Positions 42,998 to 53,886 of a stretch of DNA of 64,000 nt are shown here, piece after piece (within the stretch, counting starts at the first letter, position 1; the number at the start of each line of letters is the position of its first letter). A program made the position numbers and the translations under genes. The notes beneath the pieces were generated by a model. That model saw only the letters and a program-made list of their open reading frames with translations. It had not been told where the DNA came from and searched no databases. The stretch lies in assembly GCA_946811185.2 (NCBI GenBank), contig OX328108.1:17989239-18053238 (forward strand), in the 5' to 3' direction. Origin of the DNA: Hippopus hippopus (Eukaryota; Mollusca; Bivalvia; Cardiida; Cardiidae).

Positions 42998-43168
42998 CAA
43001 CACAATCCCAAGTTTTAACGACCCTTAGAACAAAACTTTTTACAAACATTGTAGGAATGGGAGAAAATGCTGGCAAGCAGCATTTTCTCCTTTTCCAACA
43101 ATGTTTTCTACCCTATCAAAGATGTATGCTGTTATTTGAGCCATGTTTAAATTCTTGTCTGCAAATGG
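42998..43168. mobile_element. MITE family A, copy 24, left part (split by a SINE)
   Basis: CCAAGTTTTAACGACCCTTAG, core AACATTGTAGGAATGGGAGA with inverse, to GTCTGCAAATGGC. The element resumes after the SINE at about 43425 with TTTCAGTTTGGACAAGTTTAA and ATGCGATAAAGAGCTT. Confidence 0.85.
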
Positions 43169-43424
43169 CTTCTTTCAGTATAGTTTATTGGCATTTAATG
43201 CAATTTAAACAGCTTAGGCCTTATATCAGCGGCCAGTGCACCTATGCATGTGTTTCTTGGCTTTCTCACACCAGTGACCAGTACTGACACAACTTTCCTT
43301 TCCAAACCAGGCTACTATCTCACATTCATCAGAGGTCAGAGGCGATAAATCACAGAAAAGAAAGTTTGCCAAACAGGGTTTTGAAGGTCCACCAGGTCAC
43401 AAGTCAGATACTGAGCTACCAATG
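43169..43424 (-). mobile_element. SINE copy 6, nested in a MITE (diverged)
   Basis: Minus strand: GGTAGCTCAGTATCTGACTTG (head), then a body with ATGTGAGATAGTAGCCTGG, and a tail TGCACTGGCCGCTGATATAAG through TTAAATGCCAATAAAC. Older than copies 2 and 5. Flanked on both sides by one family A element, so the SINE inserted into that MITE. Confidence 0.72.
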
Positions 43425-43703
43425 TTTCAGTTTGGACAAGTTTAAATTTTTGTAATGCGATAAAGAGCTTAATGATGATGTATGATAAGAGAAAAAATGT
43501 CTAAAGGGTTTTCATGAATGGAATCTTAATTGTTTCAACCATTCCTTAGCCAAATTCCTTATCCCTACTGCTCACATTTCTTAAGAGTATGCTCATGAAT
43601 TGATTCATTCCTTATCAGACCTTTTTGAGATGAACCCAAATAGTAAGAATCTGCTGAAACAAATTAAAAATTGGTACTTAACTGTAAATCAAACAGTCTA
43701 ATA

Positions 43704-43795
43704 TGGTGAAAAACATTGTGGAAAAAAAGTGAACTTGCTAATTTCCCCACTTCTCACAAAGTTTTCTTTGGACTTCTTCAGCAGGCTAGTAAAAA
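43704..43795. mobile_element. MITE family A, copy 25 (core only)
   Basis: AAAACATTGTGGAAAAAAAG / CTTCTCACAAAGTTTTC with a reduced loop. Confidence 0.65.
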
Positions 43796-44089
43796 ATGTT
43801 CTATTTAAAAATAAATGTGTAAAAGTGCAGATTAAGTATGAGACAAAACATTAATTAATTTCCATATTTTTATCCAGCTATGATTGATGGTATTTGTGGG
43901 TGACTGAAGATAAGTAAATAGTCGTCAGTAGTTCTGTCAACCCTAAACATGCAGCCTTGTCTCAGAGAAAAAAAAAAACAAACTACCATACATTCCAAAC
44001 AAGGCAGATATTGCAGATTAGTAAGAGAAAAAGCTGTTTTGGATGGCCTTGAGAAAGAAATAAGGTACATCAATGATTCTCCTCTATTT

Positions 44090-44303
44090 ACTTGATCCTT
44101 TACTTGACAACAAAAGTATTGACACTTCCGAATTTAAAGTATTTGCAGACAACAAAATTGACTGTTGCTGAAATAATCAGATTTATCTTTAAAAGGATAG
44201 AAAATATGGGAAAAGGAGAGAATCCTGGTTCCCAGCATTTTCTCTTCTTTCCACAATGTTTTCAAAAGCGTTCTTCTTTGGGATCATTTAGTAAAGGGTT
44301 AAA
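44090..44303. mobile_element. MITE family A, copy 26
   Basis: CCTTTACTTGACAACAAAAG left end, AAGTATTTGCAGACAACAAAA arm, core AATATGGGAAAAGGAGAGAA with inverse CTCTTCTTTCCACAATG, and ATCATTTAGTAAAGGGTTAA right end with TTAA. Confidence 0.87.
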
Positions 44304-44744
44304 TGGACTGAAAAGGTTGCTAAAAAATGCTCTCATTAGGCGAAAACATTTCTTTTAAAAAGACGGCGTACATTTTCCAGCAAATAGGCAGGGGCCCGTG
44401 AAATAAACATGTCTGTATTTATTTGCAATCACAGGTTTCTATCTACTAATTTGTTATCAGTACCAAAACAGTGGGTAAAAGCCAGCACATTCAGCTCTAC
44501 GAAAAAAAAAAGTTTAATTACTTCTCTGTTATCTTGAGTTTCATCAAGAGGCTACAACTCACAGAATATTGTGGTTTAAACAAATATGACACTGTTTGCA
44601 GAGGAAAATTACATGCCATTAGGGGTATCTTATTTTCATCCATTCTACCCATAAAACAGAAAGCACCCCCAGTCCTTATATGGAAAAGTTTGACGTCTTT
44701 GCCCCAAAGAACTTTTTATACCTCTTTAACAGATTGCTTTTGAA

Positions 44745-44822
44745 CAGGTTGTGGGAAAGGGAGAAAGTGTTAATAAAAAGCAATTTCCCTTTTCCCATCA
44801 CATTTCCTACTTTATCAGAAAA
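44745..44822. mobile_element. MITE family A, copy 27 (core only)
   Basis: GTTGTGGGAAAGGGAGAAAG / CCCTTTTCCCATCACATTTCC. Confidence 0.7.
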
Positions 44823-45104
44823 TTTGAATTAACAACAAAGGCCAAGAGTAAACAAAGCGGGTGTTTAAATGCATTTAAATTTATATCATACCATTTAAAA
44901 GTATAGAAATTATTGTGAAGATGACAATTTGTCATTGTATGGTTGGTCAAAGTGTTAGTTGCTGACAGAGAAATTGATTTCAAAACTAGGTTAAAACCTG
45001 GCAGGTAGCTGTGTCTTTTGTTCACTTTTTGCCTGATTTTGAAATTGTTTTTTTCTGCCAGAGACTAATGTATGGCCCGACTACATAAGAACAGACTCAT
45101 CTCC

Positions 45105-45200
45105 ACGATATTTTCCATACTTTTAAATGGTATGATTTAATTTTTAAATACATGTATATTATGATGCCTGCTTTGATATTTGGCCTTTACTGGGCCTTTA
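45105..45200. mobile_element. Half copy of element F
   Basis: CCATACTTTTAAATGGTATGA, ATTTAATTTTTAAA and GGCCTTTACTGGGCCTTTA resemble the right half of 17519-17852. Weak but ordered similarity. Confidence 0.4.
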
Positions 45201-45333
45201 TATCATCATTGATTTTGAATATAGATTTCTGTTTAGACAAAAAATAAGCATTCTCTTTATTCCTACATCCCCCATTTTTTCCAAAAGAAAATGTTGCTGT
45301 TTGATGACATTTATATTCTTTTTTTTTTCCCAG

Positions 45334-45430
45334 TGCCATGGTTAGTGAAGATGCAAAAGAAGCATTCCTGCAGATAATTCAAATGCAAGGAGAAGATGGA
45401 CTCAGAGCCATTTTTACTGAAAATTCTTAG
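45334..45430 (+). CDS. Terminal coding exon of an unidentified protein
   Basis: A long T-rich tract ending CCCAG (45333) precedes a compact frame: AMVSEDAKEAFLQIIQM then QGEDGLRAIFTENS and TAG at 45428-45430. The residues look like an acidic amphipathic helix and a real protein end, unlike the repeat-derived ORFs here: balanced composition, no low complexity. The exon starts with one base of a split codon. It may join the short exon at 42196 (45-residue product) or an exon I did not recognise. The ATG at 45338 lies in a good GCCATGG context, so a 30-residue product starting there is also possible. Family not recognised. Confidence 0.45.
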
Positions 45431-46261
45431 GGACTATGACATATTATCATTGTAAAAGTCCATCATACTGAAACTTGTGCAATATTTATATTAGACCAAT
45501 CTTCAAGATGAGAACAGTGTAGACTGATATAAATTCGAGTTTGACTAGTCTAAATAGCACAATGGTGGCATGTTCTTTCTTCTATCATGCAGTAATTGTA
45601 ATGGTAAACGGCACATATAAACTAGAAATGCAATCACTGCACTTGGCAAATTGGGACTGTCTCTTCTCGTACAAGGGCCAAACTCTTCTCGTGAAGCTTA
45701 AACTTGACCGAGAGAAATAGAAAAGACATGTTTAAAAATTCATGTAGATATGCAAATTTGTTGAAAAGCTCTAAAAGGAGGGGGCTATAACTATGCCAAT
45801 GAGGATAATAATGAGGATAAAGTAGTGTTGTATACACATTCATACTACGGTTCAAACATGTGCGAAATTTCAAGACTGTTAGCCTAAACAATTTTCTGAA
45901 TTTATATTATGTGTAACACAAGAATTAAGAAATTGTGGATGAAGGGAAATATGTAGACAAAATTGATATCCATTTGCTTATCAGAAAGACATTATCATCT
46001 CCATACCATTCATTTCTAAGACAAAATTCAGTTTATTTGTCATTTCATAGCCTATGTATGGGATGAGAAAGTATCATTTTAATCTCCAAATTACATATTA
46101 AAAGCTTTTAGTGACCAGTTACATTGGAGTAACATTTTTATTGTTGTTTTTGTTGTTGTTTCTACTTCTGCTGTTGCTGTTCATGATTTTGGACATTCCA
46201 ACAAGTTTCCTTTAAGTCATGCACTGAATAACAATATGGCATAAATGACAAGTGGATCAGA
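45431..46261. other. Putative 3' UTR and intergenic stretch
   Basis: No canonical AATAAA within the first few hundred bases after the stop at 45430. A TTG/TTC-rich stretch lies near 46141-46180. An 85-codon minus-strand ORF (45634-45891) has no recognisable domain. Confidence 0.35.
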
Positions 46262-46345
46262 AAGAAGACAATGATGGAAATTTAAACCAGCGACCCTGAT
46301 TTCAAGTCTTTGAGCTACCAACTCCGCTAACAGGATCGGCAAAAC
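46262..46345 (-). mobile_element. tRNA-like SINE head fragment
   Basis: Minus strand: CGGAGTTGGTAGCTCAAAGAC (A-box-like) and CGCTGGTTTAAATTTCC (weak B box). Only the head is visible, without body or tail. Confidence 0.4.
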
Positions 46346-46489
46346 ATTTATAAAGCATATTATTTGGTCTACAATTTGCTTTCAAAAAGATGTATGATTC
46401 TCAGTGTCCTGGTGGATTTTGAGCTGTAAAACCTCAAAATTATACTAAAACTGGTATTCAGTACTCTAAGATACCTTTCAACAATTGCA

Positions 46490-46615
46490 TAATTGTTATG
46501 GATTGATAGGATAGAAAACATTGGTTAGAAGCACTTTCTCCATTTCCACAAATGTCTTTTCCAAATCTCTTCCACAGGGTCATAAAAACCTGGGATTGTT
46601 TTGGAAAGGATTAAT
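46490..46615. mobile_element. MITE family A, copy 28
   Basis: GGATAGAAAACATTGGTTAG, ACTTTCTCCATTTCCACAAATG, then AAAACCTGGGATTGTTTTGG and AAAGGATTAA right end. Confidence 0.75.
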
Positions 46616-46689
46616 ATCATTTATTCAAGTTCTTGTTTTCTGCTTGTGCTCATGTACTAGATTATATCTTTTCTTTAGCCACAAATAAA

Positions 46690-46905
46690 TGAGCTGTGCT
46701 TTGGCAAAAGGGGGCTTCTTGCATTCTCGTGACGGGTTATACCAAGCAAGACATAAATAATTATTGATCCATAATAGCTTCTTTTTTTAACAACCCGCTT
46801 CGTTGTTGGGTAGACCGATCCTTCGATGTACAGAAAATTGACTAATGGCGAAAAAATTTCAGCCCAGGTCAGCCTGTGCAGATCAATTAAGGCCCCTTTT
46901 CACTT
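46690..46905. mobile_element. MITE family D, copy 9
   Basis: GAGCTGTGCTTTGGCAAAAG left end, GGTAGACCGATCCTTCGATG arm, core CCCAGGTCAGCCTGTGCAGAT, then AAGGCCCCTTTTCAC. The second half-stem is deleted. Confidence 0.82.
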
Positions 46906-47154
46906 TTTTAAAGTCAAGTATAAAGGAAACCTGTGCAAAGAAAATAATAAGATCTGTAGATGGCACAAACCCGCTGCCTTCAGTGCGTCAGCGCTTTGAT
47001 TAAGTCATTGGTATAGGAGAAGTAGCGTGTATTATTCCCTTTACCTCCTATATTCAGAGTCTGTATCAATTTGAATCCATTAGCAAAGTCATTCTTTTTG
47101 CGGTTAATGCTTTTTGCAGGTTACGTTGTGTTAAATATGGAAGTATTACAATTA

Positions 47155-47310
47155 GCCCTTCACTGTATAGGCTAATTCTTACCAATGGCTCAAAAGATGG
47201 AAGTTGTCTTTAAAAAGTCAAAAACATTGCGAGAAAAGGGAAAAAAAAAGTTGGTCATCAGTATTTAAACCTTTTCCTACGAAGTTTTTAAAAGCCTTTT
47301 TTTATGTGAT
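47155..47310. mobile_element. MITE family A, copy 29 (diverged)
   Basis: TTAGCCCTTCACTGTATAGGC left end, GGCTCAAAAGATGGAAGTTG arm, core AACATTGCGAGAAAAGGG / AACCTTTTCCTACGAAG. Confidence 0.72.
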
Positions 47311-47639
47311 AGGTCAATGACTGTTTTGAAAATAGCAAGGAAACATGAATATGTGAGCTGTCGTCATGAAATACTTTTGATATGGCATTAATCACCGCAC
47401 TTTTGATTCTAAGAGCTGAATAGTGGGGGAAAAAACAAATGTACATTTTCTAATTTTGAATTCTTATTTTTATAATTTTAGATCCATGGAAATAATCTCA
47501 TAAATATCAAAAATCTGGTCTAATATCAGATCTATGAGACACATAATAAAATATCATAGGCATACTGTCATAATCAAACAACCCGGGTATAAATTCCATT
47601 TGTATACCTTCAACATAGTAGGGGGTCTGTTTGTCAATA

Positions 47640-48640
47640 TAACATTACATAACACAGTAAAGATACCCGTAACATAACATAATATAACATCTCTTTATTA
47701 CACCCAAGTATTATAAAATACAGTATAGGGAAATAATACAAACAGGATTGTGAAATAGACTAAAACTAATGGAGTTCAGATAGCAAGATAAAGAAAAAGA
47801 GGGTTAAAGACTCGTTTTCAGAGCACACAGTTTAAAATGGTGGTCTGTCGGAGGGTTGCATTGTGGGGGATAGAGAGAAAGTGGTAATAATGGACGTACT
47901 ATAAAAGGGGGGGGGTTAAGTAGTCAAACTGGGGCTGCAAGAAAAACATTACAAAAAAGTAGGAATTAAAAAAGTATAATAATAATAGATATTGCAGTCA
48001 AAGAATGGTGGAAAGAACATTTGGATATAGAAAGACCAAAGAGTAATAAAAAGAGAAAGGAAAGAAAATGACAGCAATAGGAATATTACAGACACAATTG
48101 GTATGTACGTAGCGTTTACAGCAAAATGGATAAACATAAGAATAGTGGGGAAAAAAGCTGTCAGAGAGATAAAGTAGAGACAGCATATGTACATATAGAT
48201 ACATTTTGCAACAATTTTATGCACAAAAAAAATAATTAAGGTAAAGAGTGGGGGGAAATTGGAATGCGTAAGTGTAACAAAAAACGTGACATTTGGTTAT
48301 AATTATACGTGAATTGTATTATATTGATTAACAACTAAATAGAGCTGTCGTAAATGGATTTGGAGATAGCCTTGCTAATAGGGTAAGCGTGAGTAAGCAT
48401 TGATGCGTACATAGATATGTTAACATTGTTGCAAATGGAGAAAGTGCTCTTATCGAACAGATTATCCATTCGCCACAGAAACCGTCCGCCGCATGACTGG
48501 GAGAAAATGTCTATAGTAAATACTAACCCGATGGTGTCTTATCGAATAGTGAGACTCGGCCATCATCGGAAAAACTCCGGCACATTCCGAACAATCACGG
48601 AGAAAGAAGAAGAAGAAAAAAAAATAGGATAGTGGCATTA
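47640..48640 (-). other. Possible minus-strand transcript or retroelement 3' end
   Basis: On the minus strand AATAAA (47694-47699) is followed by AACATAACAT-type repeats. Upstream are two overlapping T/A-rich ORFs (47949-48224; 47998-48204) of hydrophobic residues, which look like by-products of A/T bias, and a stretch near 48440-48600 with better composition. I cannot identify a gene or element family. Confidence 0.2.
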
Positions 48641-48649
48641 AAAACTGTA

Positions 48650-48960
48650 AAAAGAACCAAAAGTTTATTTTTCCATGTGATTATATCAATTTAAAGAGAA
48701 ATAAATATGCTTTCTGACTTCACTTGAGATAATTTTGACTTTTCACAAAGAAATAAAAATTCAACAAATATTTCAGATTTTAACATCGGAAAATATATTT
48801 TTCCTCTTTATTCTATATAAAACATACCTACAATTTTAAAGTAAAAAAAGGACCAAAAGTTTCCTGTATGAAATTTATAAAACTAAGTGCATTTGAAAGA
48901 GCATAAATTGAATTCTCTCACCTCACTTGAGATATTTTTCAATTCTGAAAATTGATGAAG
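48650..48960. repeat. Degenerate two-copy repeat, unit about 195 bp
   Basis: AAAGAACCAAAAGTTTATTT at 48651 recurs as AAAGGACCAAAAGTTTCCTG at 48846, and CACTTGAGATAATTTTGACT at 48721 as CACTTGAGATATTTTTCAAT. Old tandem duplication, no ORF. Confidence 0.6.
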
Positions 48961-49136
48961 TTATAAGCATTTATCTACCAGGGTCCTTCATAAAAAAAAA
49001 AATAGACGTAATATAGGCAGATATCGATTTTTACATGTCCGCGAAAGTTGGCTATATTTCCTTTTATTTGTCGTCGCCGCCGGTTGCCCATGTGTGTCAC
49101 ACCTCCCTGAAGGCTTTTAGTTATGTAACGGGAGAA

Positions 49137-49245
49137 AGTGAAAGATACAGGGCGAAACCACTCCTAAGTTACGTCTGGTCCTTTAACATGCTCGGTGTAT
49201 AGCACCGTCACAAGGGACAACAGTTTAACGCCTCATCCAATAGAC
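49137..49245 (-). mobile_element. Possible LINE/SINE 3' tail
   Basis: On the minus strand the order GGATGAGGCGTTAAACTG, CCCTTGTGACGGTGCTATAC, CATGTTAAAGGACCAGACG resembles the GATGAGACGTTAAAC...GTTAAAGAACC tail that I associate with some invertebrate non-LTR retroelements. Recalled pattern only; no reverse transcriptase frame is present here. Confidence 0.3.
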
Positions 49246-49284
49246 TATTAGTAATTTTAGATGGCTAGCTGTTGGGCTGAATGA

Positions 49285-49375
49285 CAGTCATTTCGACACT
49301 CGGTCATTTCGACACTTTTTGGTCATTTCGACCCCCGGTAGAAAATTTTTTGCAAAATTTGGTCATTTCAACACC
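49285..49375. repeat. Short GGTCATTTCGACAC repeats
   Basis: Four or five units of GTCATTTCGACAC spaced 16-45 bases. The inverse complement of this motif (CGAAATGACC) forms the array at 5150-5285. Confidence 0.75.
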
Positions 49376-50237
49376 CGATTTTTTTTCCGAGCACTTTTTA
49401 GACTCGAGTTTCTATAATTAAATTGCTTTATTTGTTAAGGTGTCTTATTATCATAATTTTGTGTTGGTGTGTGATCAAAATATGCTTTTTAATAGCTTTA
49501 TTCAAAGGCGGATACCCCGAGTACGAGTATGTCCGTACAGTTTTCTGTATCTATACTTCGCTATTTTAAAAAGCGACTATGCAGTATAATGTTTATCACA
49601 CCTTCACCTGTCTTTAACTGTGTTCAAACGATTTTTTTCCCTCCGCCAGAACAAATCATAATCAATGACAAGCTTACGAATGTCAAAGCTACCTAGAAAA
49701 AAGAGGTTAAGGAAATATTGACACATTCAAGGTAAAAAGCTATCTACCAAAGCTGTTATTTACAGAAATCCTTATAAATCCAGCACAGCCGAATTTTTCG
49801 TCGTGCAGCAGGGTAACCTTGGATATTATTGCGGCAGTGAGAGTTTTTAATACGAGGAAACCCCGTCGTGGACTTTGTGAACCATTTGGACCAAATGACA
49901 AAAGATTATTTGTATGGAATATTACGGCAACACAACATTTAATGGACATATCAGATATGTCATTTTCTGCAAATAAAAAAAAAGTGGTAACAAAAATTAA
50001 TAGCGGGATTACGCAGTTTATTAACGTGTACGACCTGCCTCGGCTGGAGAAGAAAATGAAAATTAAGTATAGGGCCTTACAGTTTTCCCCCTAGCTTTTT
50101 ATTTAAAGGGTACGCTTACCCTCTGAGCTGTAAATCTGGGGGTAAAATTTCATATCAGAGGATATGACAATATTGGTTCCCAGCTAGAGGTAAAGCAATC
50201 CATATTGATCATTTGCATCAGAAAAGTCTGTTACAGT

Positions 50238-50450
50238 ACAGTTCTCGCGTTTTTTTTGCTCAAGTCCGCGAGACGCAGCGGACCAATTTGTCCGCGACAA
50301 ATCTGCTGCAAAGGTAAAAGTCGGCGAAACGCCACGGACTTGTCACCGCGGCCTGAAAAAAAATATCGGGCATCTTCACAGCAGGAGGTAATCGCGGTGG
50401 ATCGTAGCGACTTGCCAGAGATCGCGGGGGAATACATCGCCGGATGACGG
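50238..50450. other. Locally CpG-rich block of unknown nature
   Basis: Many CG dinucleotides in an otherwise AT-rich area (GTCCGCGAGACGCAGCGGACC, GGCGAAACGCCACGGACTTG, GATCGCGGGGGAATACATCG). Both strands stay open for about 70-80 codons, with Arg/Ser-rich products lacking recognised motifs. Could be a small CpG island or part of an unrecognised repeat. Present in both copies of the long duplication. Confidence 0.35.
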
Positions 50451-50626
50451 TAAATTTTTATACATAAATATCTGTATTTTCCCCCACTGTTTTAGAGAAC
50501 CACTTTTTTCGGGAACCAAGAACTAATTCTTCCATTACGACCGCAACATTTTCGTACCTTTAAATGCTGATATAAGCATTGCCTACAGGGATTACTTTAG
50601 TTACATGTAGATGCCACAAAACGTTA

Positions 50627-51042
50627 TATACTCCTCACAAAAAGTTAAGCAACAATGAATTACCGCTGCACCAGAATTTTATTATTACACATATAGATAA
50701 TTTCATCGTATAAATGTAATGATTATTGAGTTAAAAACCAGTCCAAGCAATTTTGTACTTCTATCAGATCATGTTTCTCACTTACAGGCTTTTGAAGTAT
50801 GGCACTGTCTAAATCCACATGCAAAAAAAGTGGTATACTACCCAGATGTTTTAAAATCTCTAAAATTCGGTCAAACTGCAACCCGGACACAGTCAGTACA
50901 CGGTATGGCCACCATTAGCACGAATACAAGCTTGAACTCTTCTGGGCATTGAGCAGATCAAGCCGTCCAGCTGTTGTTGTGGAATATCCTGCCAATCCTG
51001 ACTCAAAAGTTGCTCAAGGTGTTGGAGGTTCACATTTCCATC
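50627..51042 (-). mobile_element. Tc1/mariner element remnant (3' part)
   Basis: The + strand left edge TATACTCCTCACAAAAAGTTAAGC resembles a Tc1-type terminal repeat; 260 bases further in lies the transposase C terminus on the minus strand. The rest of the element is absent: at 51043 the sequence passes straight into dispersed repeat R. In copy 2 of the long duplication the first part of this element is repeated up to the window end. Confidence 0.8.
50893..51042 (-). pseudogene. Tc1/mariner transposase, C-terminal fragment
   Basis: Minus strand, stop at 50893-50895. The last residues read WQDIPQQQLDGLI then CSMPRRVQACIRANGGHTVY. The pattern W.-IPQ...-L..S-MPRR-..-I.A.GG-T.Y is the usual C terminus of Tc1-like DDE transposases, past the last catalytic acidic residue. 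About 49 codons remain of a normal length near 340, with no frameshift in this part. N-terminal DNA-binding and DDE catalytic regions are missing, so it is inactive. A related full element elsewhere is needed to explain it. Confidence 0.88.
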
Positions 51043-52206
51043 ATACATGGATCCGTGAAAATCGATATTTGACCAATCAGGTCATCGCATTTATTTTACC
51101 CGATATGCAGCCTTGTTGTGTGCTATTTCGGTTCCCAAACAAATGGAGGGATGCGATAGTTTTCATTTATTTTGTGTTTTAAACGTTTGAATTTAAGAAA
51201 AAGTTTAAAATATGTGCTTTGCGAACATGTACCTCCGACGTGAGATCATGCAGATCTGTAGACAAGTTTGAATTATGATAATGACTGCAAATGGGACATA
51301 CGCAAAGAGTTCTGATCAGCGCTATATTACACAATTAATTAATTATTGCTTCAGTTTTTTTCCCCTCTGAGAGATTTGGAAAGAGACAAAAATGTTTTAC
51401 AGGGGTAAACAAAGGTAAAAACAGATCTATATGAATTACTTATCAAAATATAATATGTTTACTTGAATAGCTTACCTTTTTCAGTAACCTATGCACATCC
51501 AAAAAGTGGCACTTGTCATCAATGTTTCAGTTTGACGTTAATCTTAACAACTGGTGCATGAAGAATATGCTAAATGTGTAGATATACATCAGAATGCAAA
51601 TAATCTTGGATTAAAACTATCTGCTATTTACAATAAGCATATTGACGTGTATGCCTCACTACATATTCCTCAGTAAAAGCAGAATTCAGTTTTGAAATTA
51701 ATTCTAACTCTATTCTGTACCGGTGGAAGTTCAGCTAAAAAGGCAAATTATATTAATTAAATAAACTTTTTACTTAGTCGTATTAAAGTGGATTAGCACA
51801 TGTGCCATTTCAAAGGATGTGTCGGTAAACTGTTAACTGATCAGAAGTGTGTTTGATTGCAATTTGCCGCTTTAATCAACTTGACCACCCGTTGTCTTCA
51901 GTATATCATAATATAAAACAAACTACCGTCACTGATATTAACAAGTTTGTTAATTGACAGCACACTTAACACATTTTGAAATCATAAGACAACCCTTTTC
52001 CCCTTAACCAGAAATTGAATTTTTTCATAGTCAAGTCATAGTCAATTTTTCATAAACTTACACCTCTCTGTAGAATCAGTCAATCTATAATGTTTTCGAA
52101 AGGCTTGTAATTCAGTGTTGTTTATTTGGGTATGATGATCAGACGACTTTACTAGCCGTACGAAAGCAATAAGTATCTTTAATTCTATTATTATGGGGCA
52201 AAACAG
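51043..52206. repeat. 1.16 kb dispersed repeat R, copy 2
   Basis: Collinear with 20091-21286. A deletion near 51600 removes part of the family B-like hairpin seen in copy 1. Its left edge abuts the Tc1 remnant and its right edge the tandem array, so both edges are sharp junctions. Confidence 0.88.
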
Positions 52207-53886
52207 AAAACACCAAAAGAAGGTCTTCTGCAACCCTGTTTTCTTAAATTTTCGCCCATTATCAGTGAAATCTGGCATGTGTGGATTGTGCATGCATGGC
52301 AGTTTGCCAAGAACTGCATAACAGCCCTCAAAGAAGACTTAAAATCCACTTTTAATACGTTTTTTGTTCACTGTTTTCTATCGATATTTTCGGTCGCCAT
52401 TTTGAATCGCTAAAAGCTTTGTGATTGGATGATAGTGGGGGTATGTCTGCGATTTGATTGGCTGATTGGGTCCAATTGTTAATTTCTCAAAGGTTTTCTG
52501 ATTGGATAATTTGAAGAGAGGGCTGAGATTTGATTGGCTGATTGGTTGCCATTTGATTTTCTTAAAGCCATTCTGATTGGATAATTTGATGAAGGTTAAT
52601 TCTTCGGGTCATTTCAACATATTCTATTTCAAAGATGTTAGACCCCTACACCAATACCTTTCTTGGGTCCTGGTGGTCAGAGGCTTAATCCTCAACCTTG
52701 CCATTTTATTTTTTTATCAATATCTATTACTAGTTATTCTTACATCTAACTGTATTTTATTGGCCTATTTCTAAATTCTTCAAACCAGGACAAGATTTTT
52801 TTTAATAGGAAAAAGTTTATGCAACAGCAACTGGTTGCTTCTGAATTTTATGTTTTTGCGCAGCGGTTAAACATAAAATTGACTTATAGCTCACACAGTC
52901 ACCAAAATTGGTTCAATGTTTTCGTGACCCTGGTAAGAAAAAAGGGAAAAATTTGGTTTACCTTTCTTTGATTTGTGCAACAGGTATCAGTTGCCGCCGA
53001 AAGTATCTAAGTTGATTTTACAATTTTATGCGCAGCACGTAACAGTCATGTATGGGTTGGATAGTCATCGTAACCAATTCAATGGCCCTAGTAAGAGAAA
53101 AGGAAAAAAAAATTGTTCCCTATATTTGACTTAAGCAACAGGTGTGGTCTGCTATGGAATGTGCCGTAAGTCGATTTTTCATGTTTTCGCAGGCGCGTAA
53201 CTGGCACCTATGAGACGGTAGTAAATGTAACTGGGTTTCTCGTCACCGTGTGAAAAGATTCAAAGAAATAAAGATTTAGTTCCCTTTGTTTGATTTATGC
53301 AATAGGTAGCAGTTGTTACTGAAAGAGTTTTCAGTCTTTTTGTCACTTGTGACACTATTTTCTGGGATTTCTACACTGTACATTGATCATCTTAGCATAT
53401 TCAAAGTATCAATGTGCAGCATGGGAGAATGCCTGAATTAGTAACCAATTCAATGGCCCTAGTAAGAGAAATCAAAAAAAAAAAAAACTTGTCCCTATAT
53501 TTGACTTAAGCAACAGGTGTCGTCTGCGATGGAATGTACCATAAGTTGATTTTTCATGTTTTCGCGGGCGCGTAACTGGCATCTATGAGACGGTTGTAAA
53601 TGTAACTGGGTTTCTCGTCACTGTGTAAAAAGAGATTGAAAAAAAAAATTAGTTCCTTTTGTTTGATTTATGCAATAGGAAGCATTTGCTACTGAGAGTT
53701 TTCAATCTTTTTTAACCACTTGTGACATCATTTTCTGGGGTTTCTACACTGTACATTGATCATCTCAGCATATTCAAAGTATCAATATGCAGTAAAGTAG
53801 TTGGCCTGAATTAGAAGAGCAAATTGAATCAAGGGATCAAGGGATGGGATCAAGGGATCAGGGGAAGTCATTCTTGCAAGGTGCTA
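52207..53886. repeat. Tandem array T, unit 1 (about 1.68 kb)
   Basis: Begins AAAACACCAAAAGAAGGTCT. Contains a block of about 60-bp subrepeats (GATTTGATTGGCTGATTGG, TGATTGGATAATTTGA; 52379-52600) and two subrepeats of 371 bp (CCAATTCAATGGCCCTAGTA at 53074 and 53445). Ends with AAGGGATCAAGGGATGGGAT. No ORF of substance. Confidence 0.92.

Larger units (their letters stand above)
42846..50739. repeat. Long direct repeat, copy 1 (at least 7.9 kb)
   Basis: Matches 56106-64000 at an offset of 13,260 bases, rising to 13,261 after one extra A in a poly-A run (about 43968-43979 against 57228-57240). I noticed no other difference. The right limit is set by the window end, so the real repeat may be longer; if it continues, its unit is a 13.26 kb tandem duplication. 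Confidence 0.97.

Noticed and set aside
47949..48224. Hydrophobic 91-codon minus-strand ORF resembling a membrane protein
   Set aside because: The apparent membrane character comes from A-rich + strand sequence read as Phe/Ile/Leu/Tyr; no conserved motif.
49819..50094. 91-codon + strand ORF and overlapping minus-strand ORF (49740-49949)
   Set aside because: Reads reasonably as protein for part of its length, but there is no splice or promoter context and no domain I recognise; both strands are open, so the evidence is not enough.
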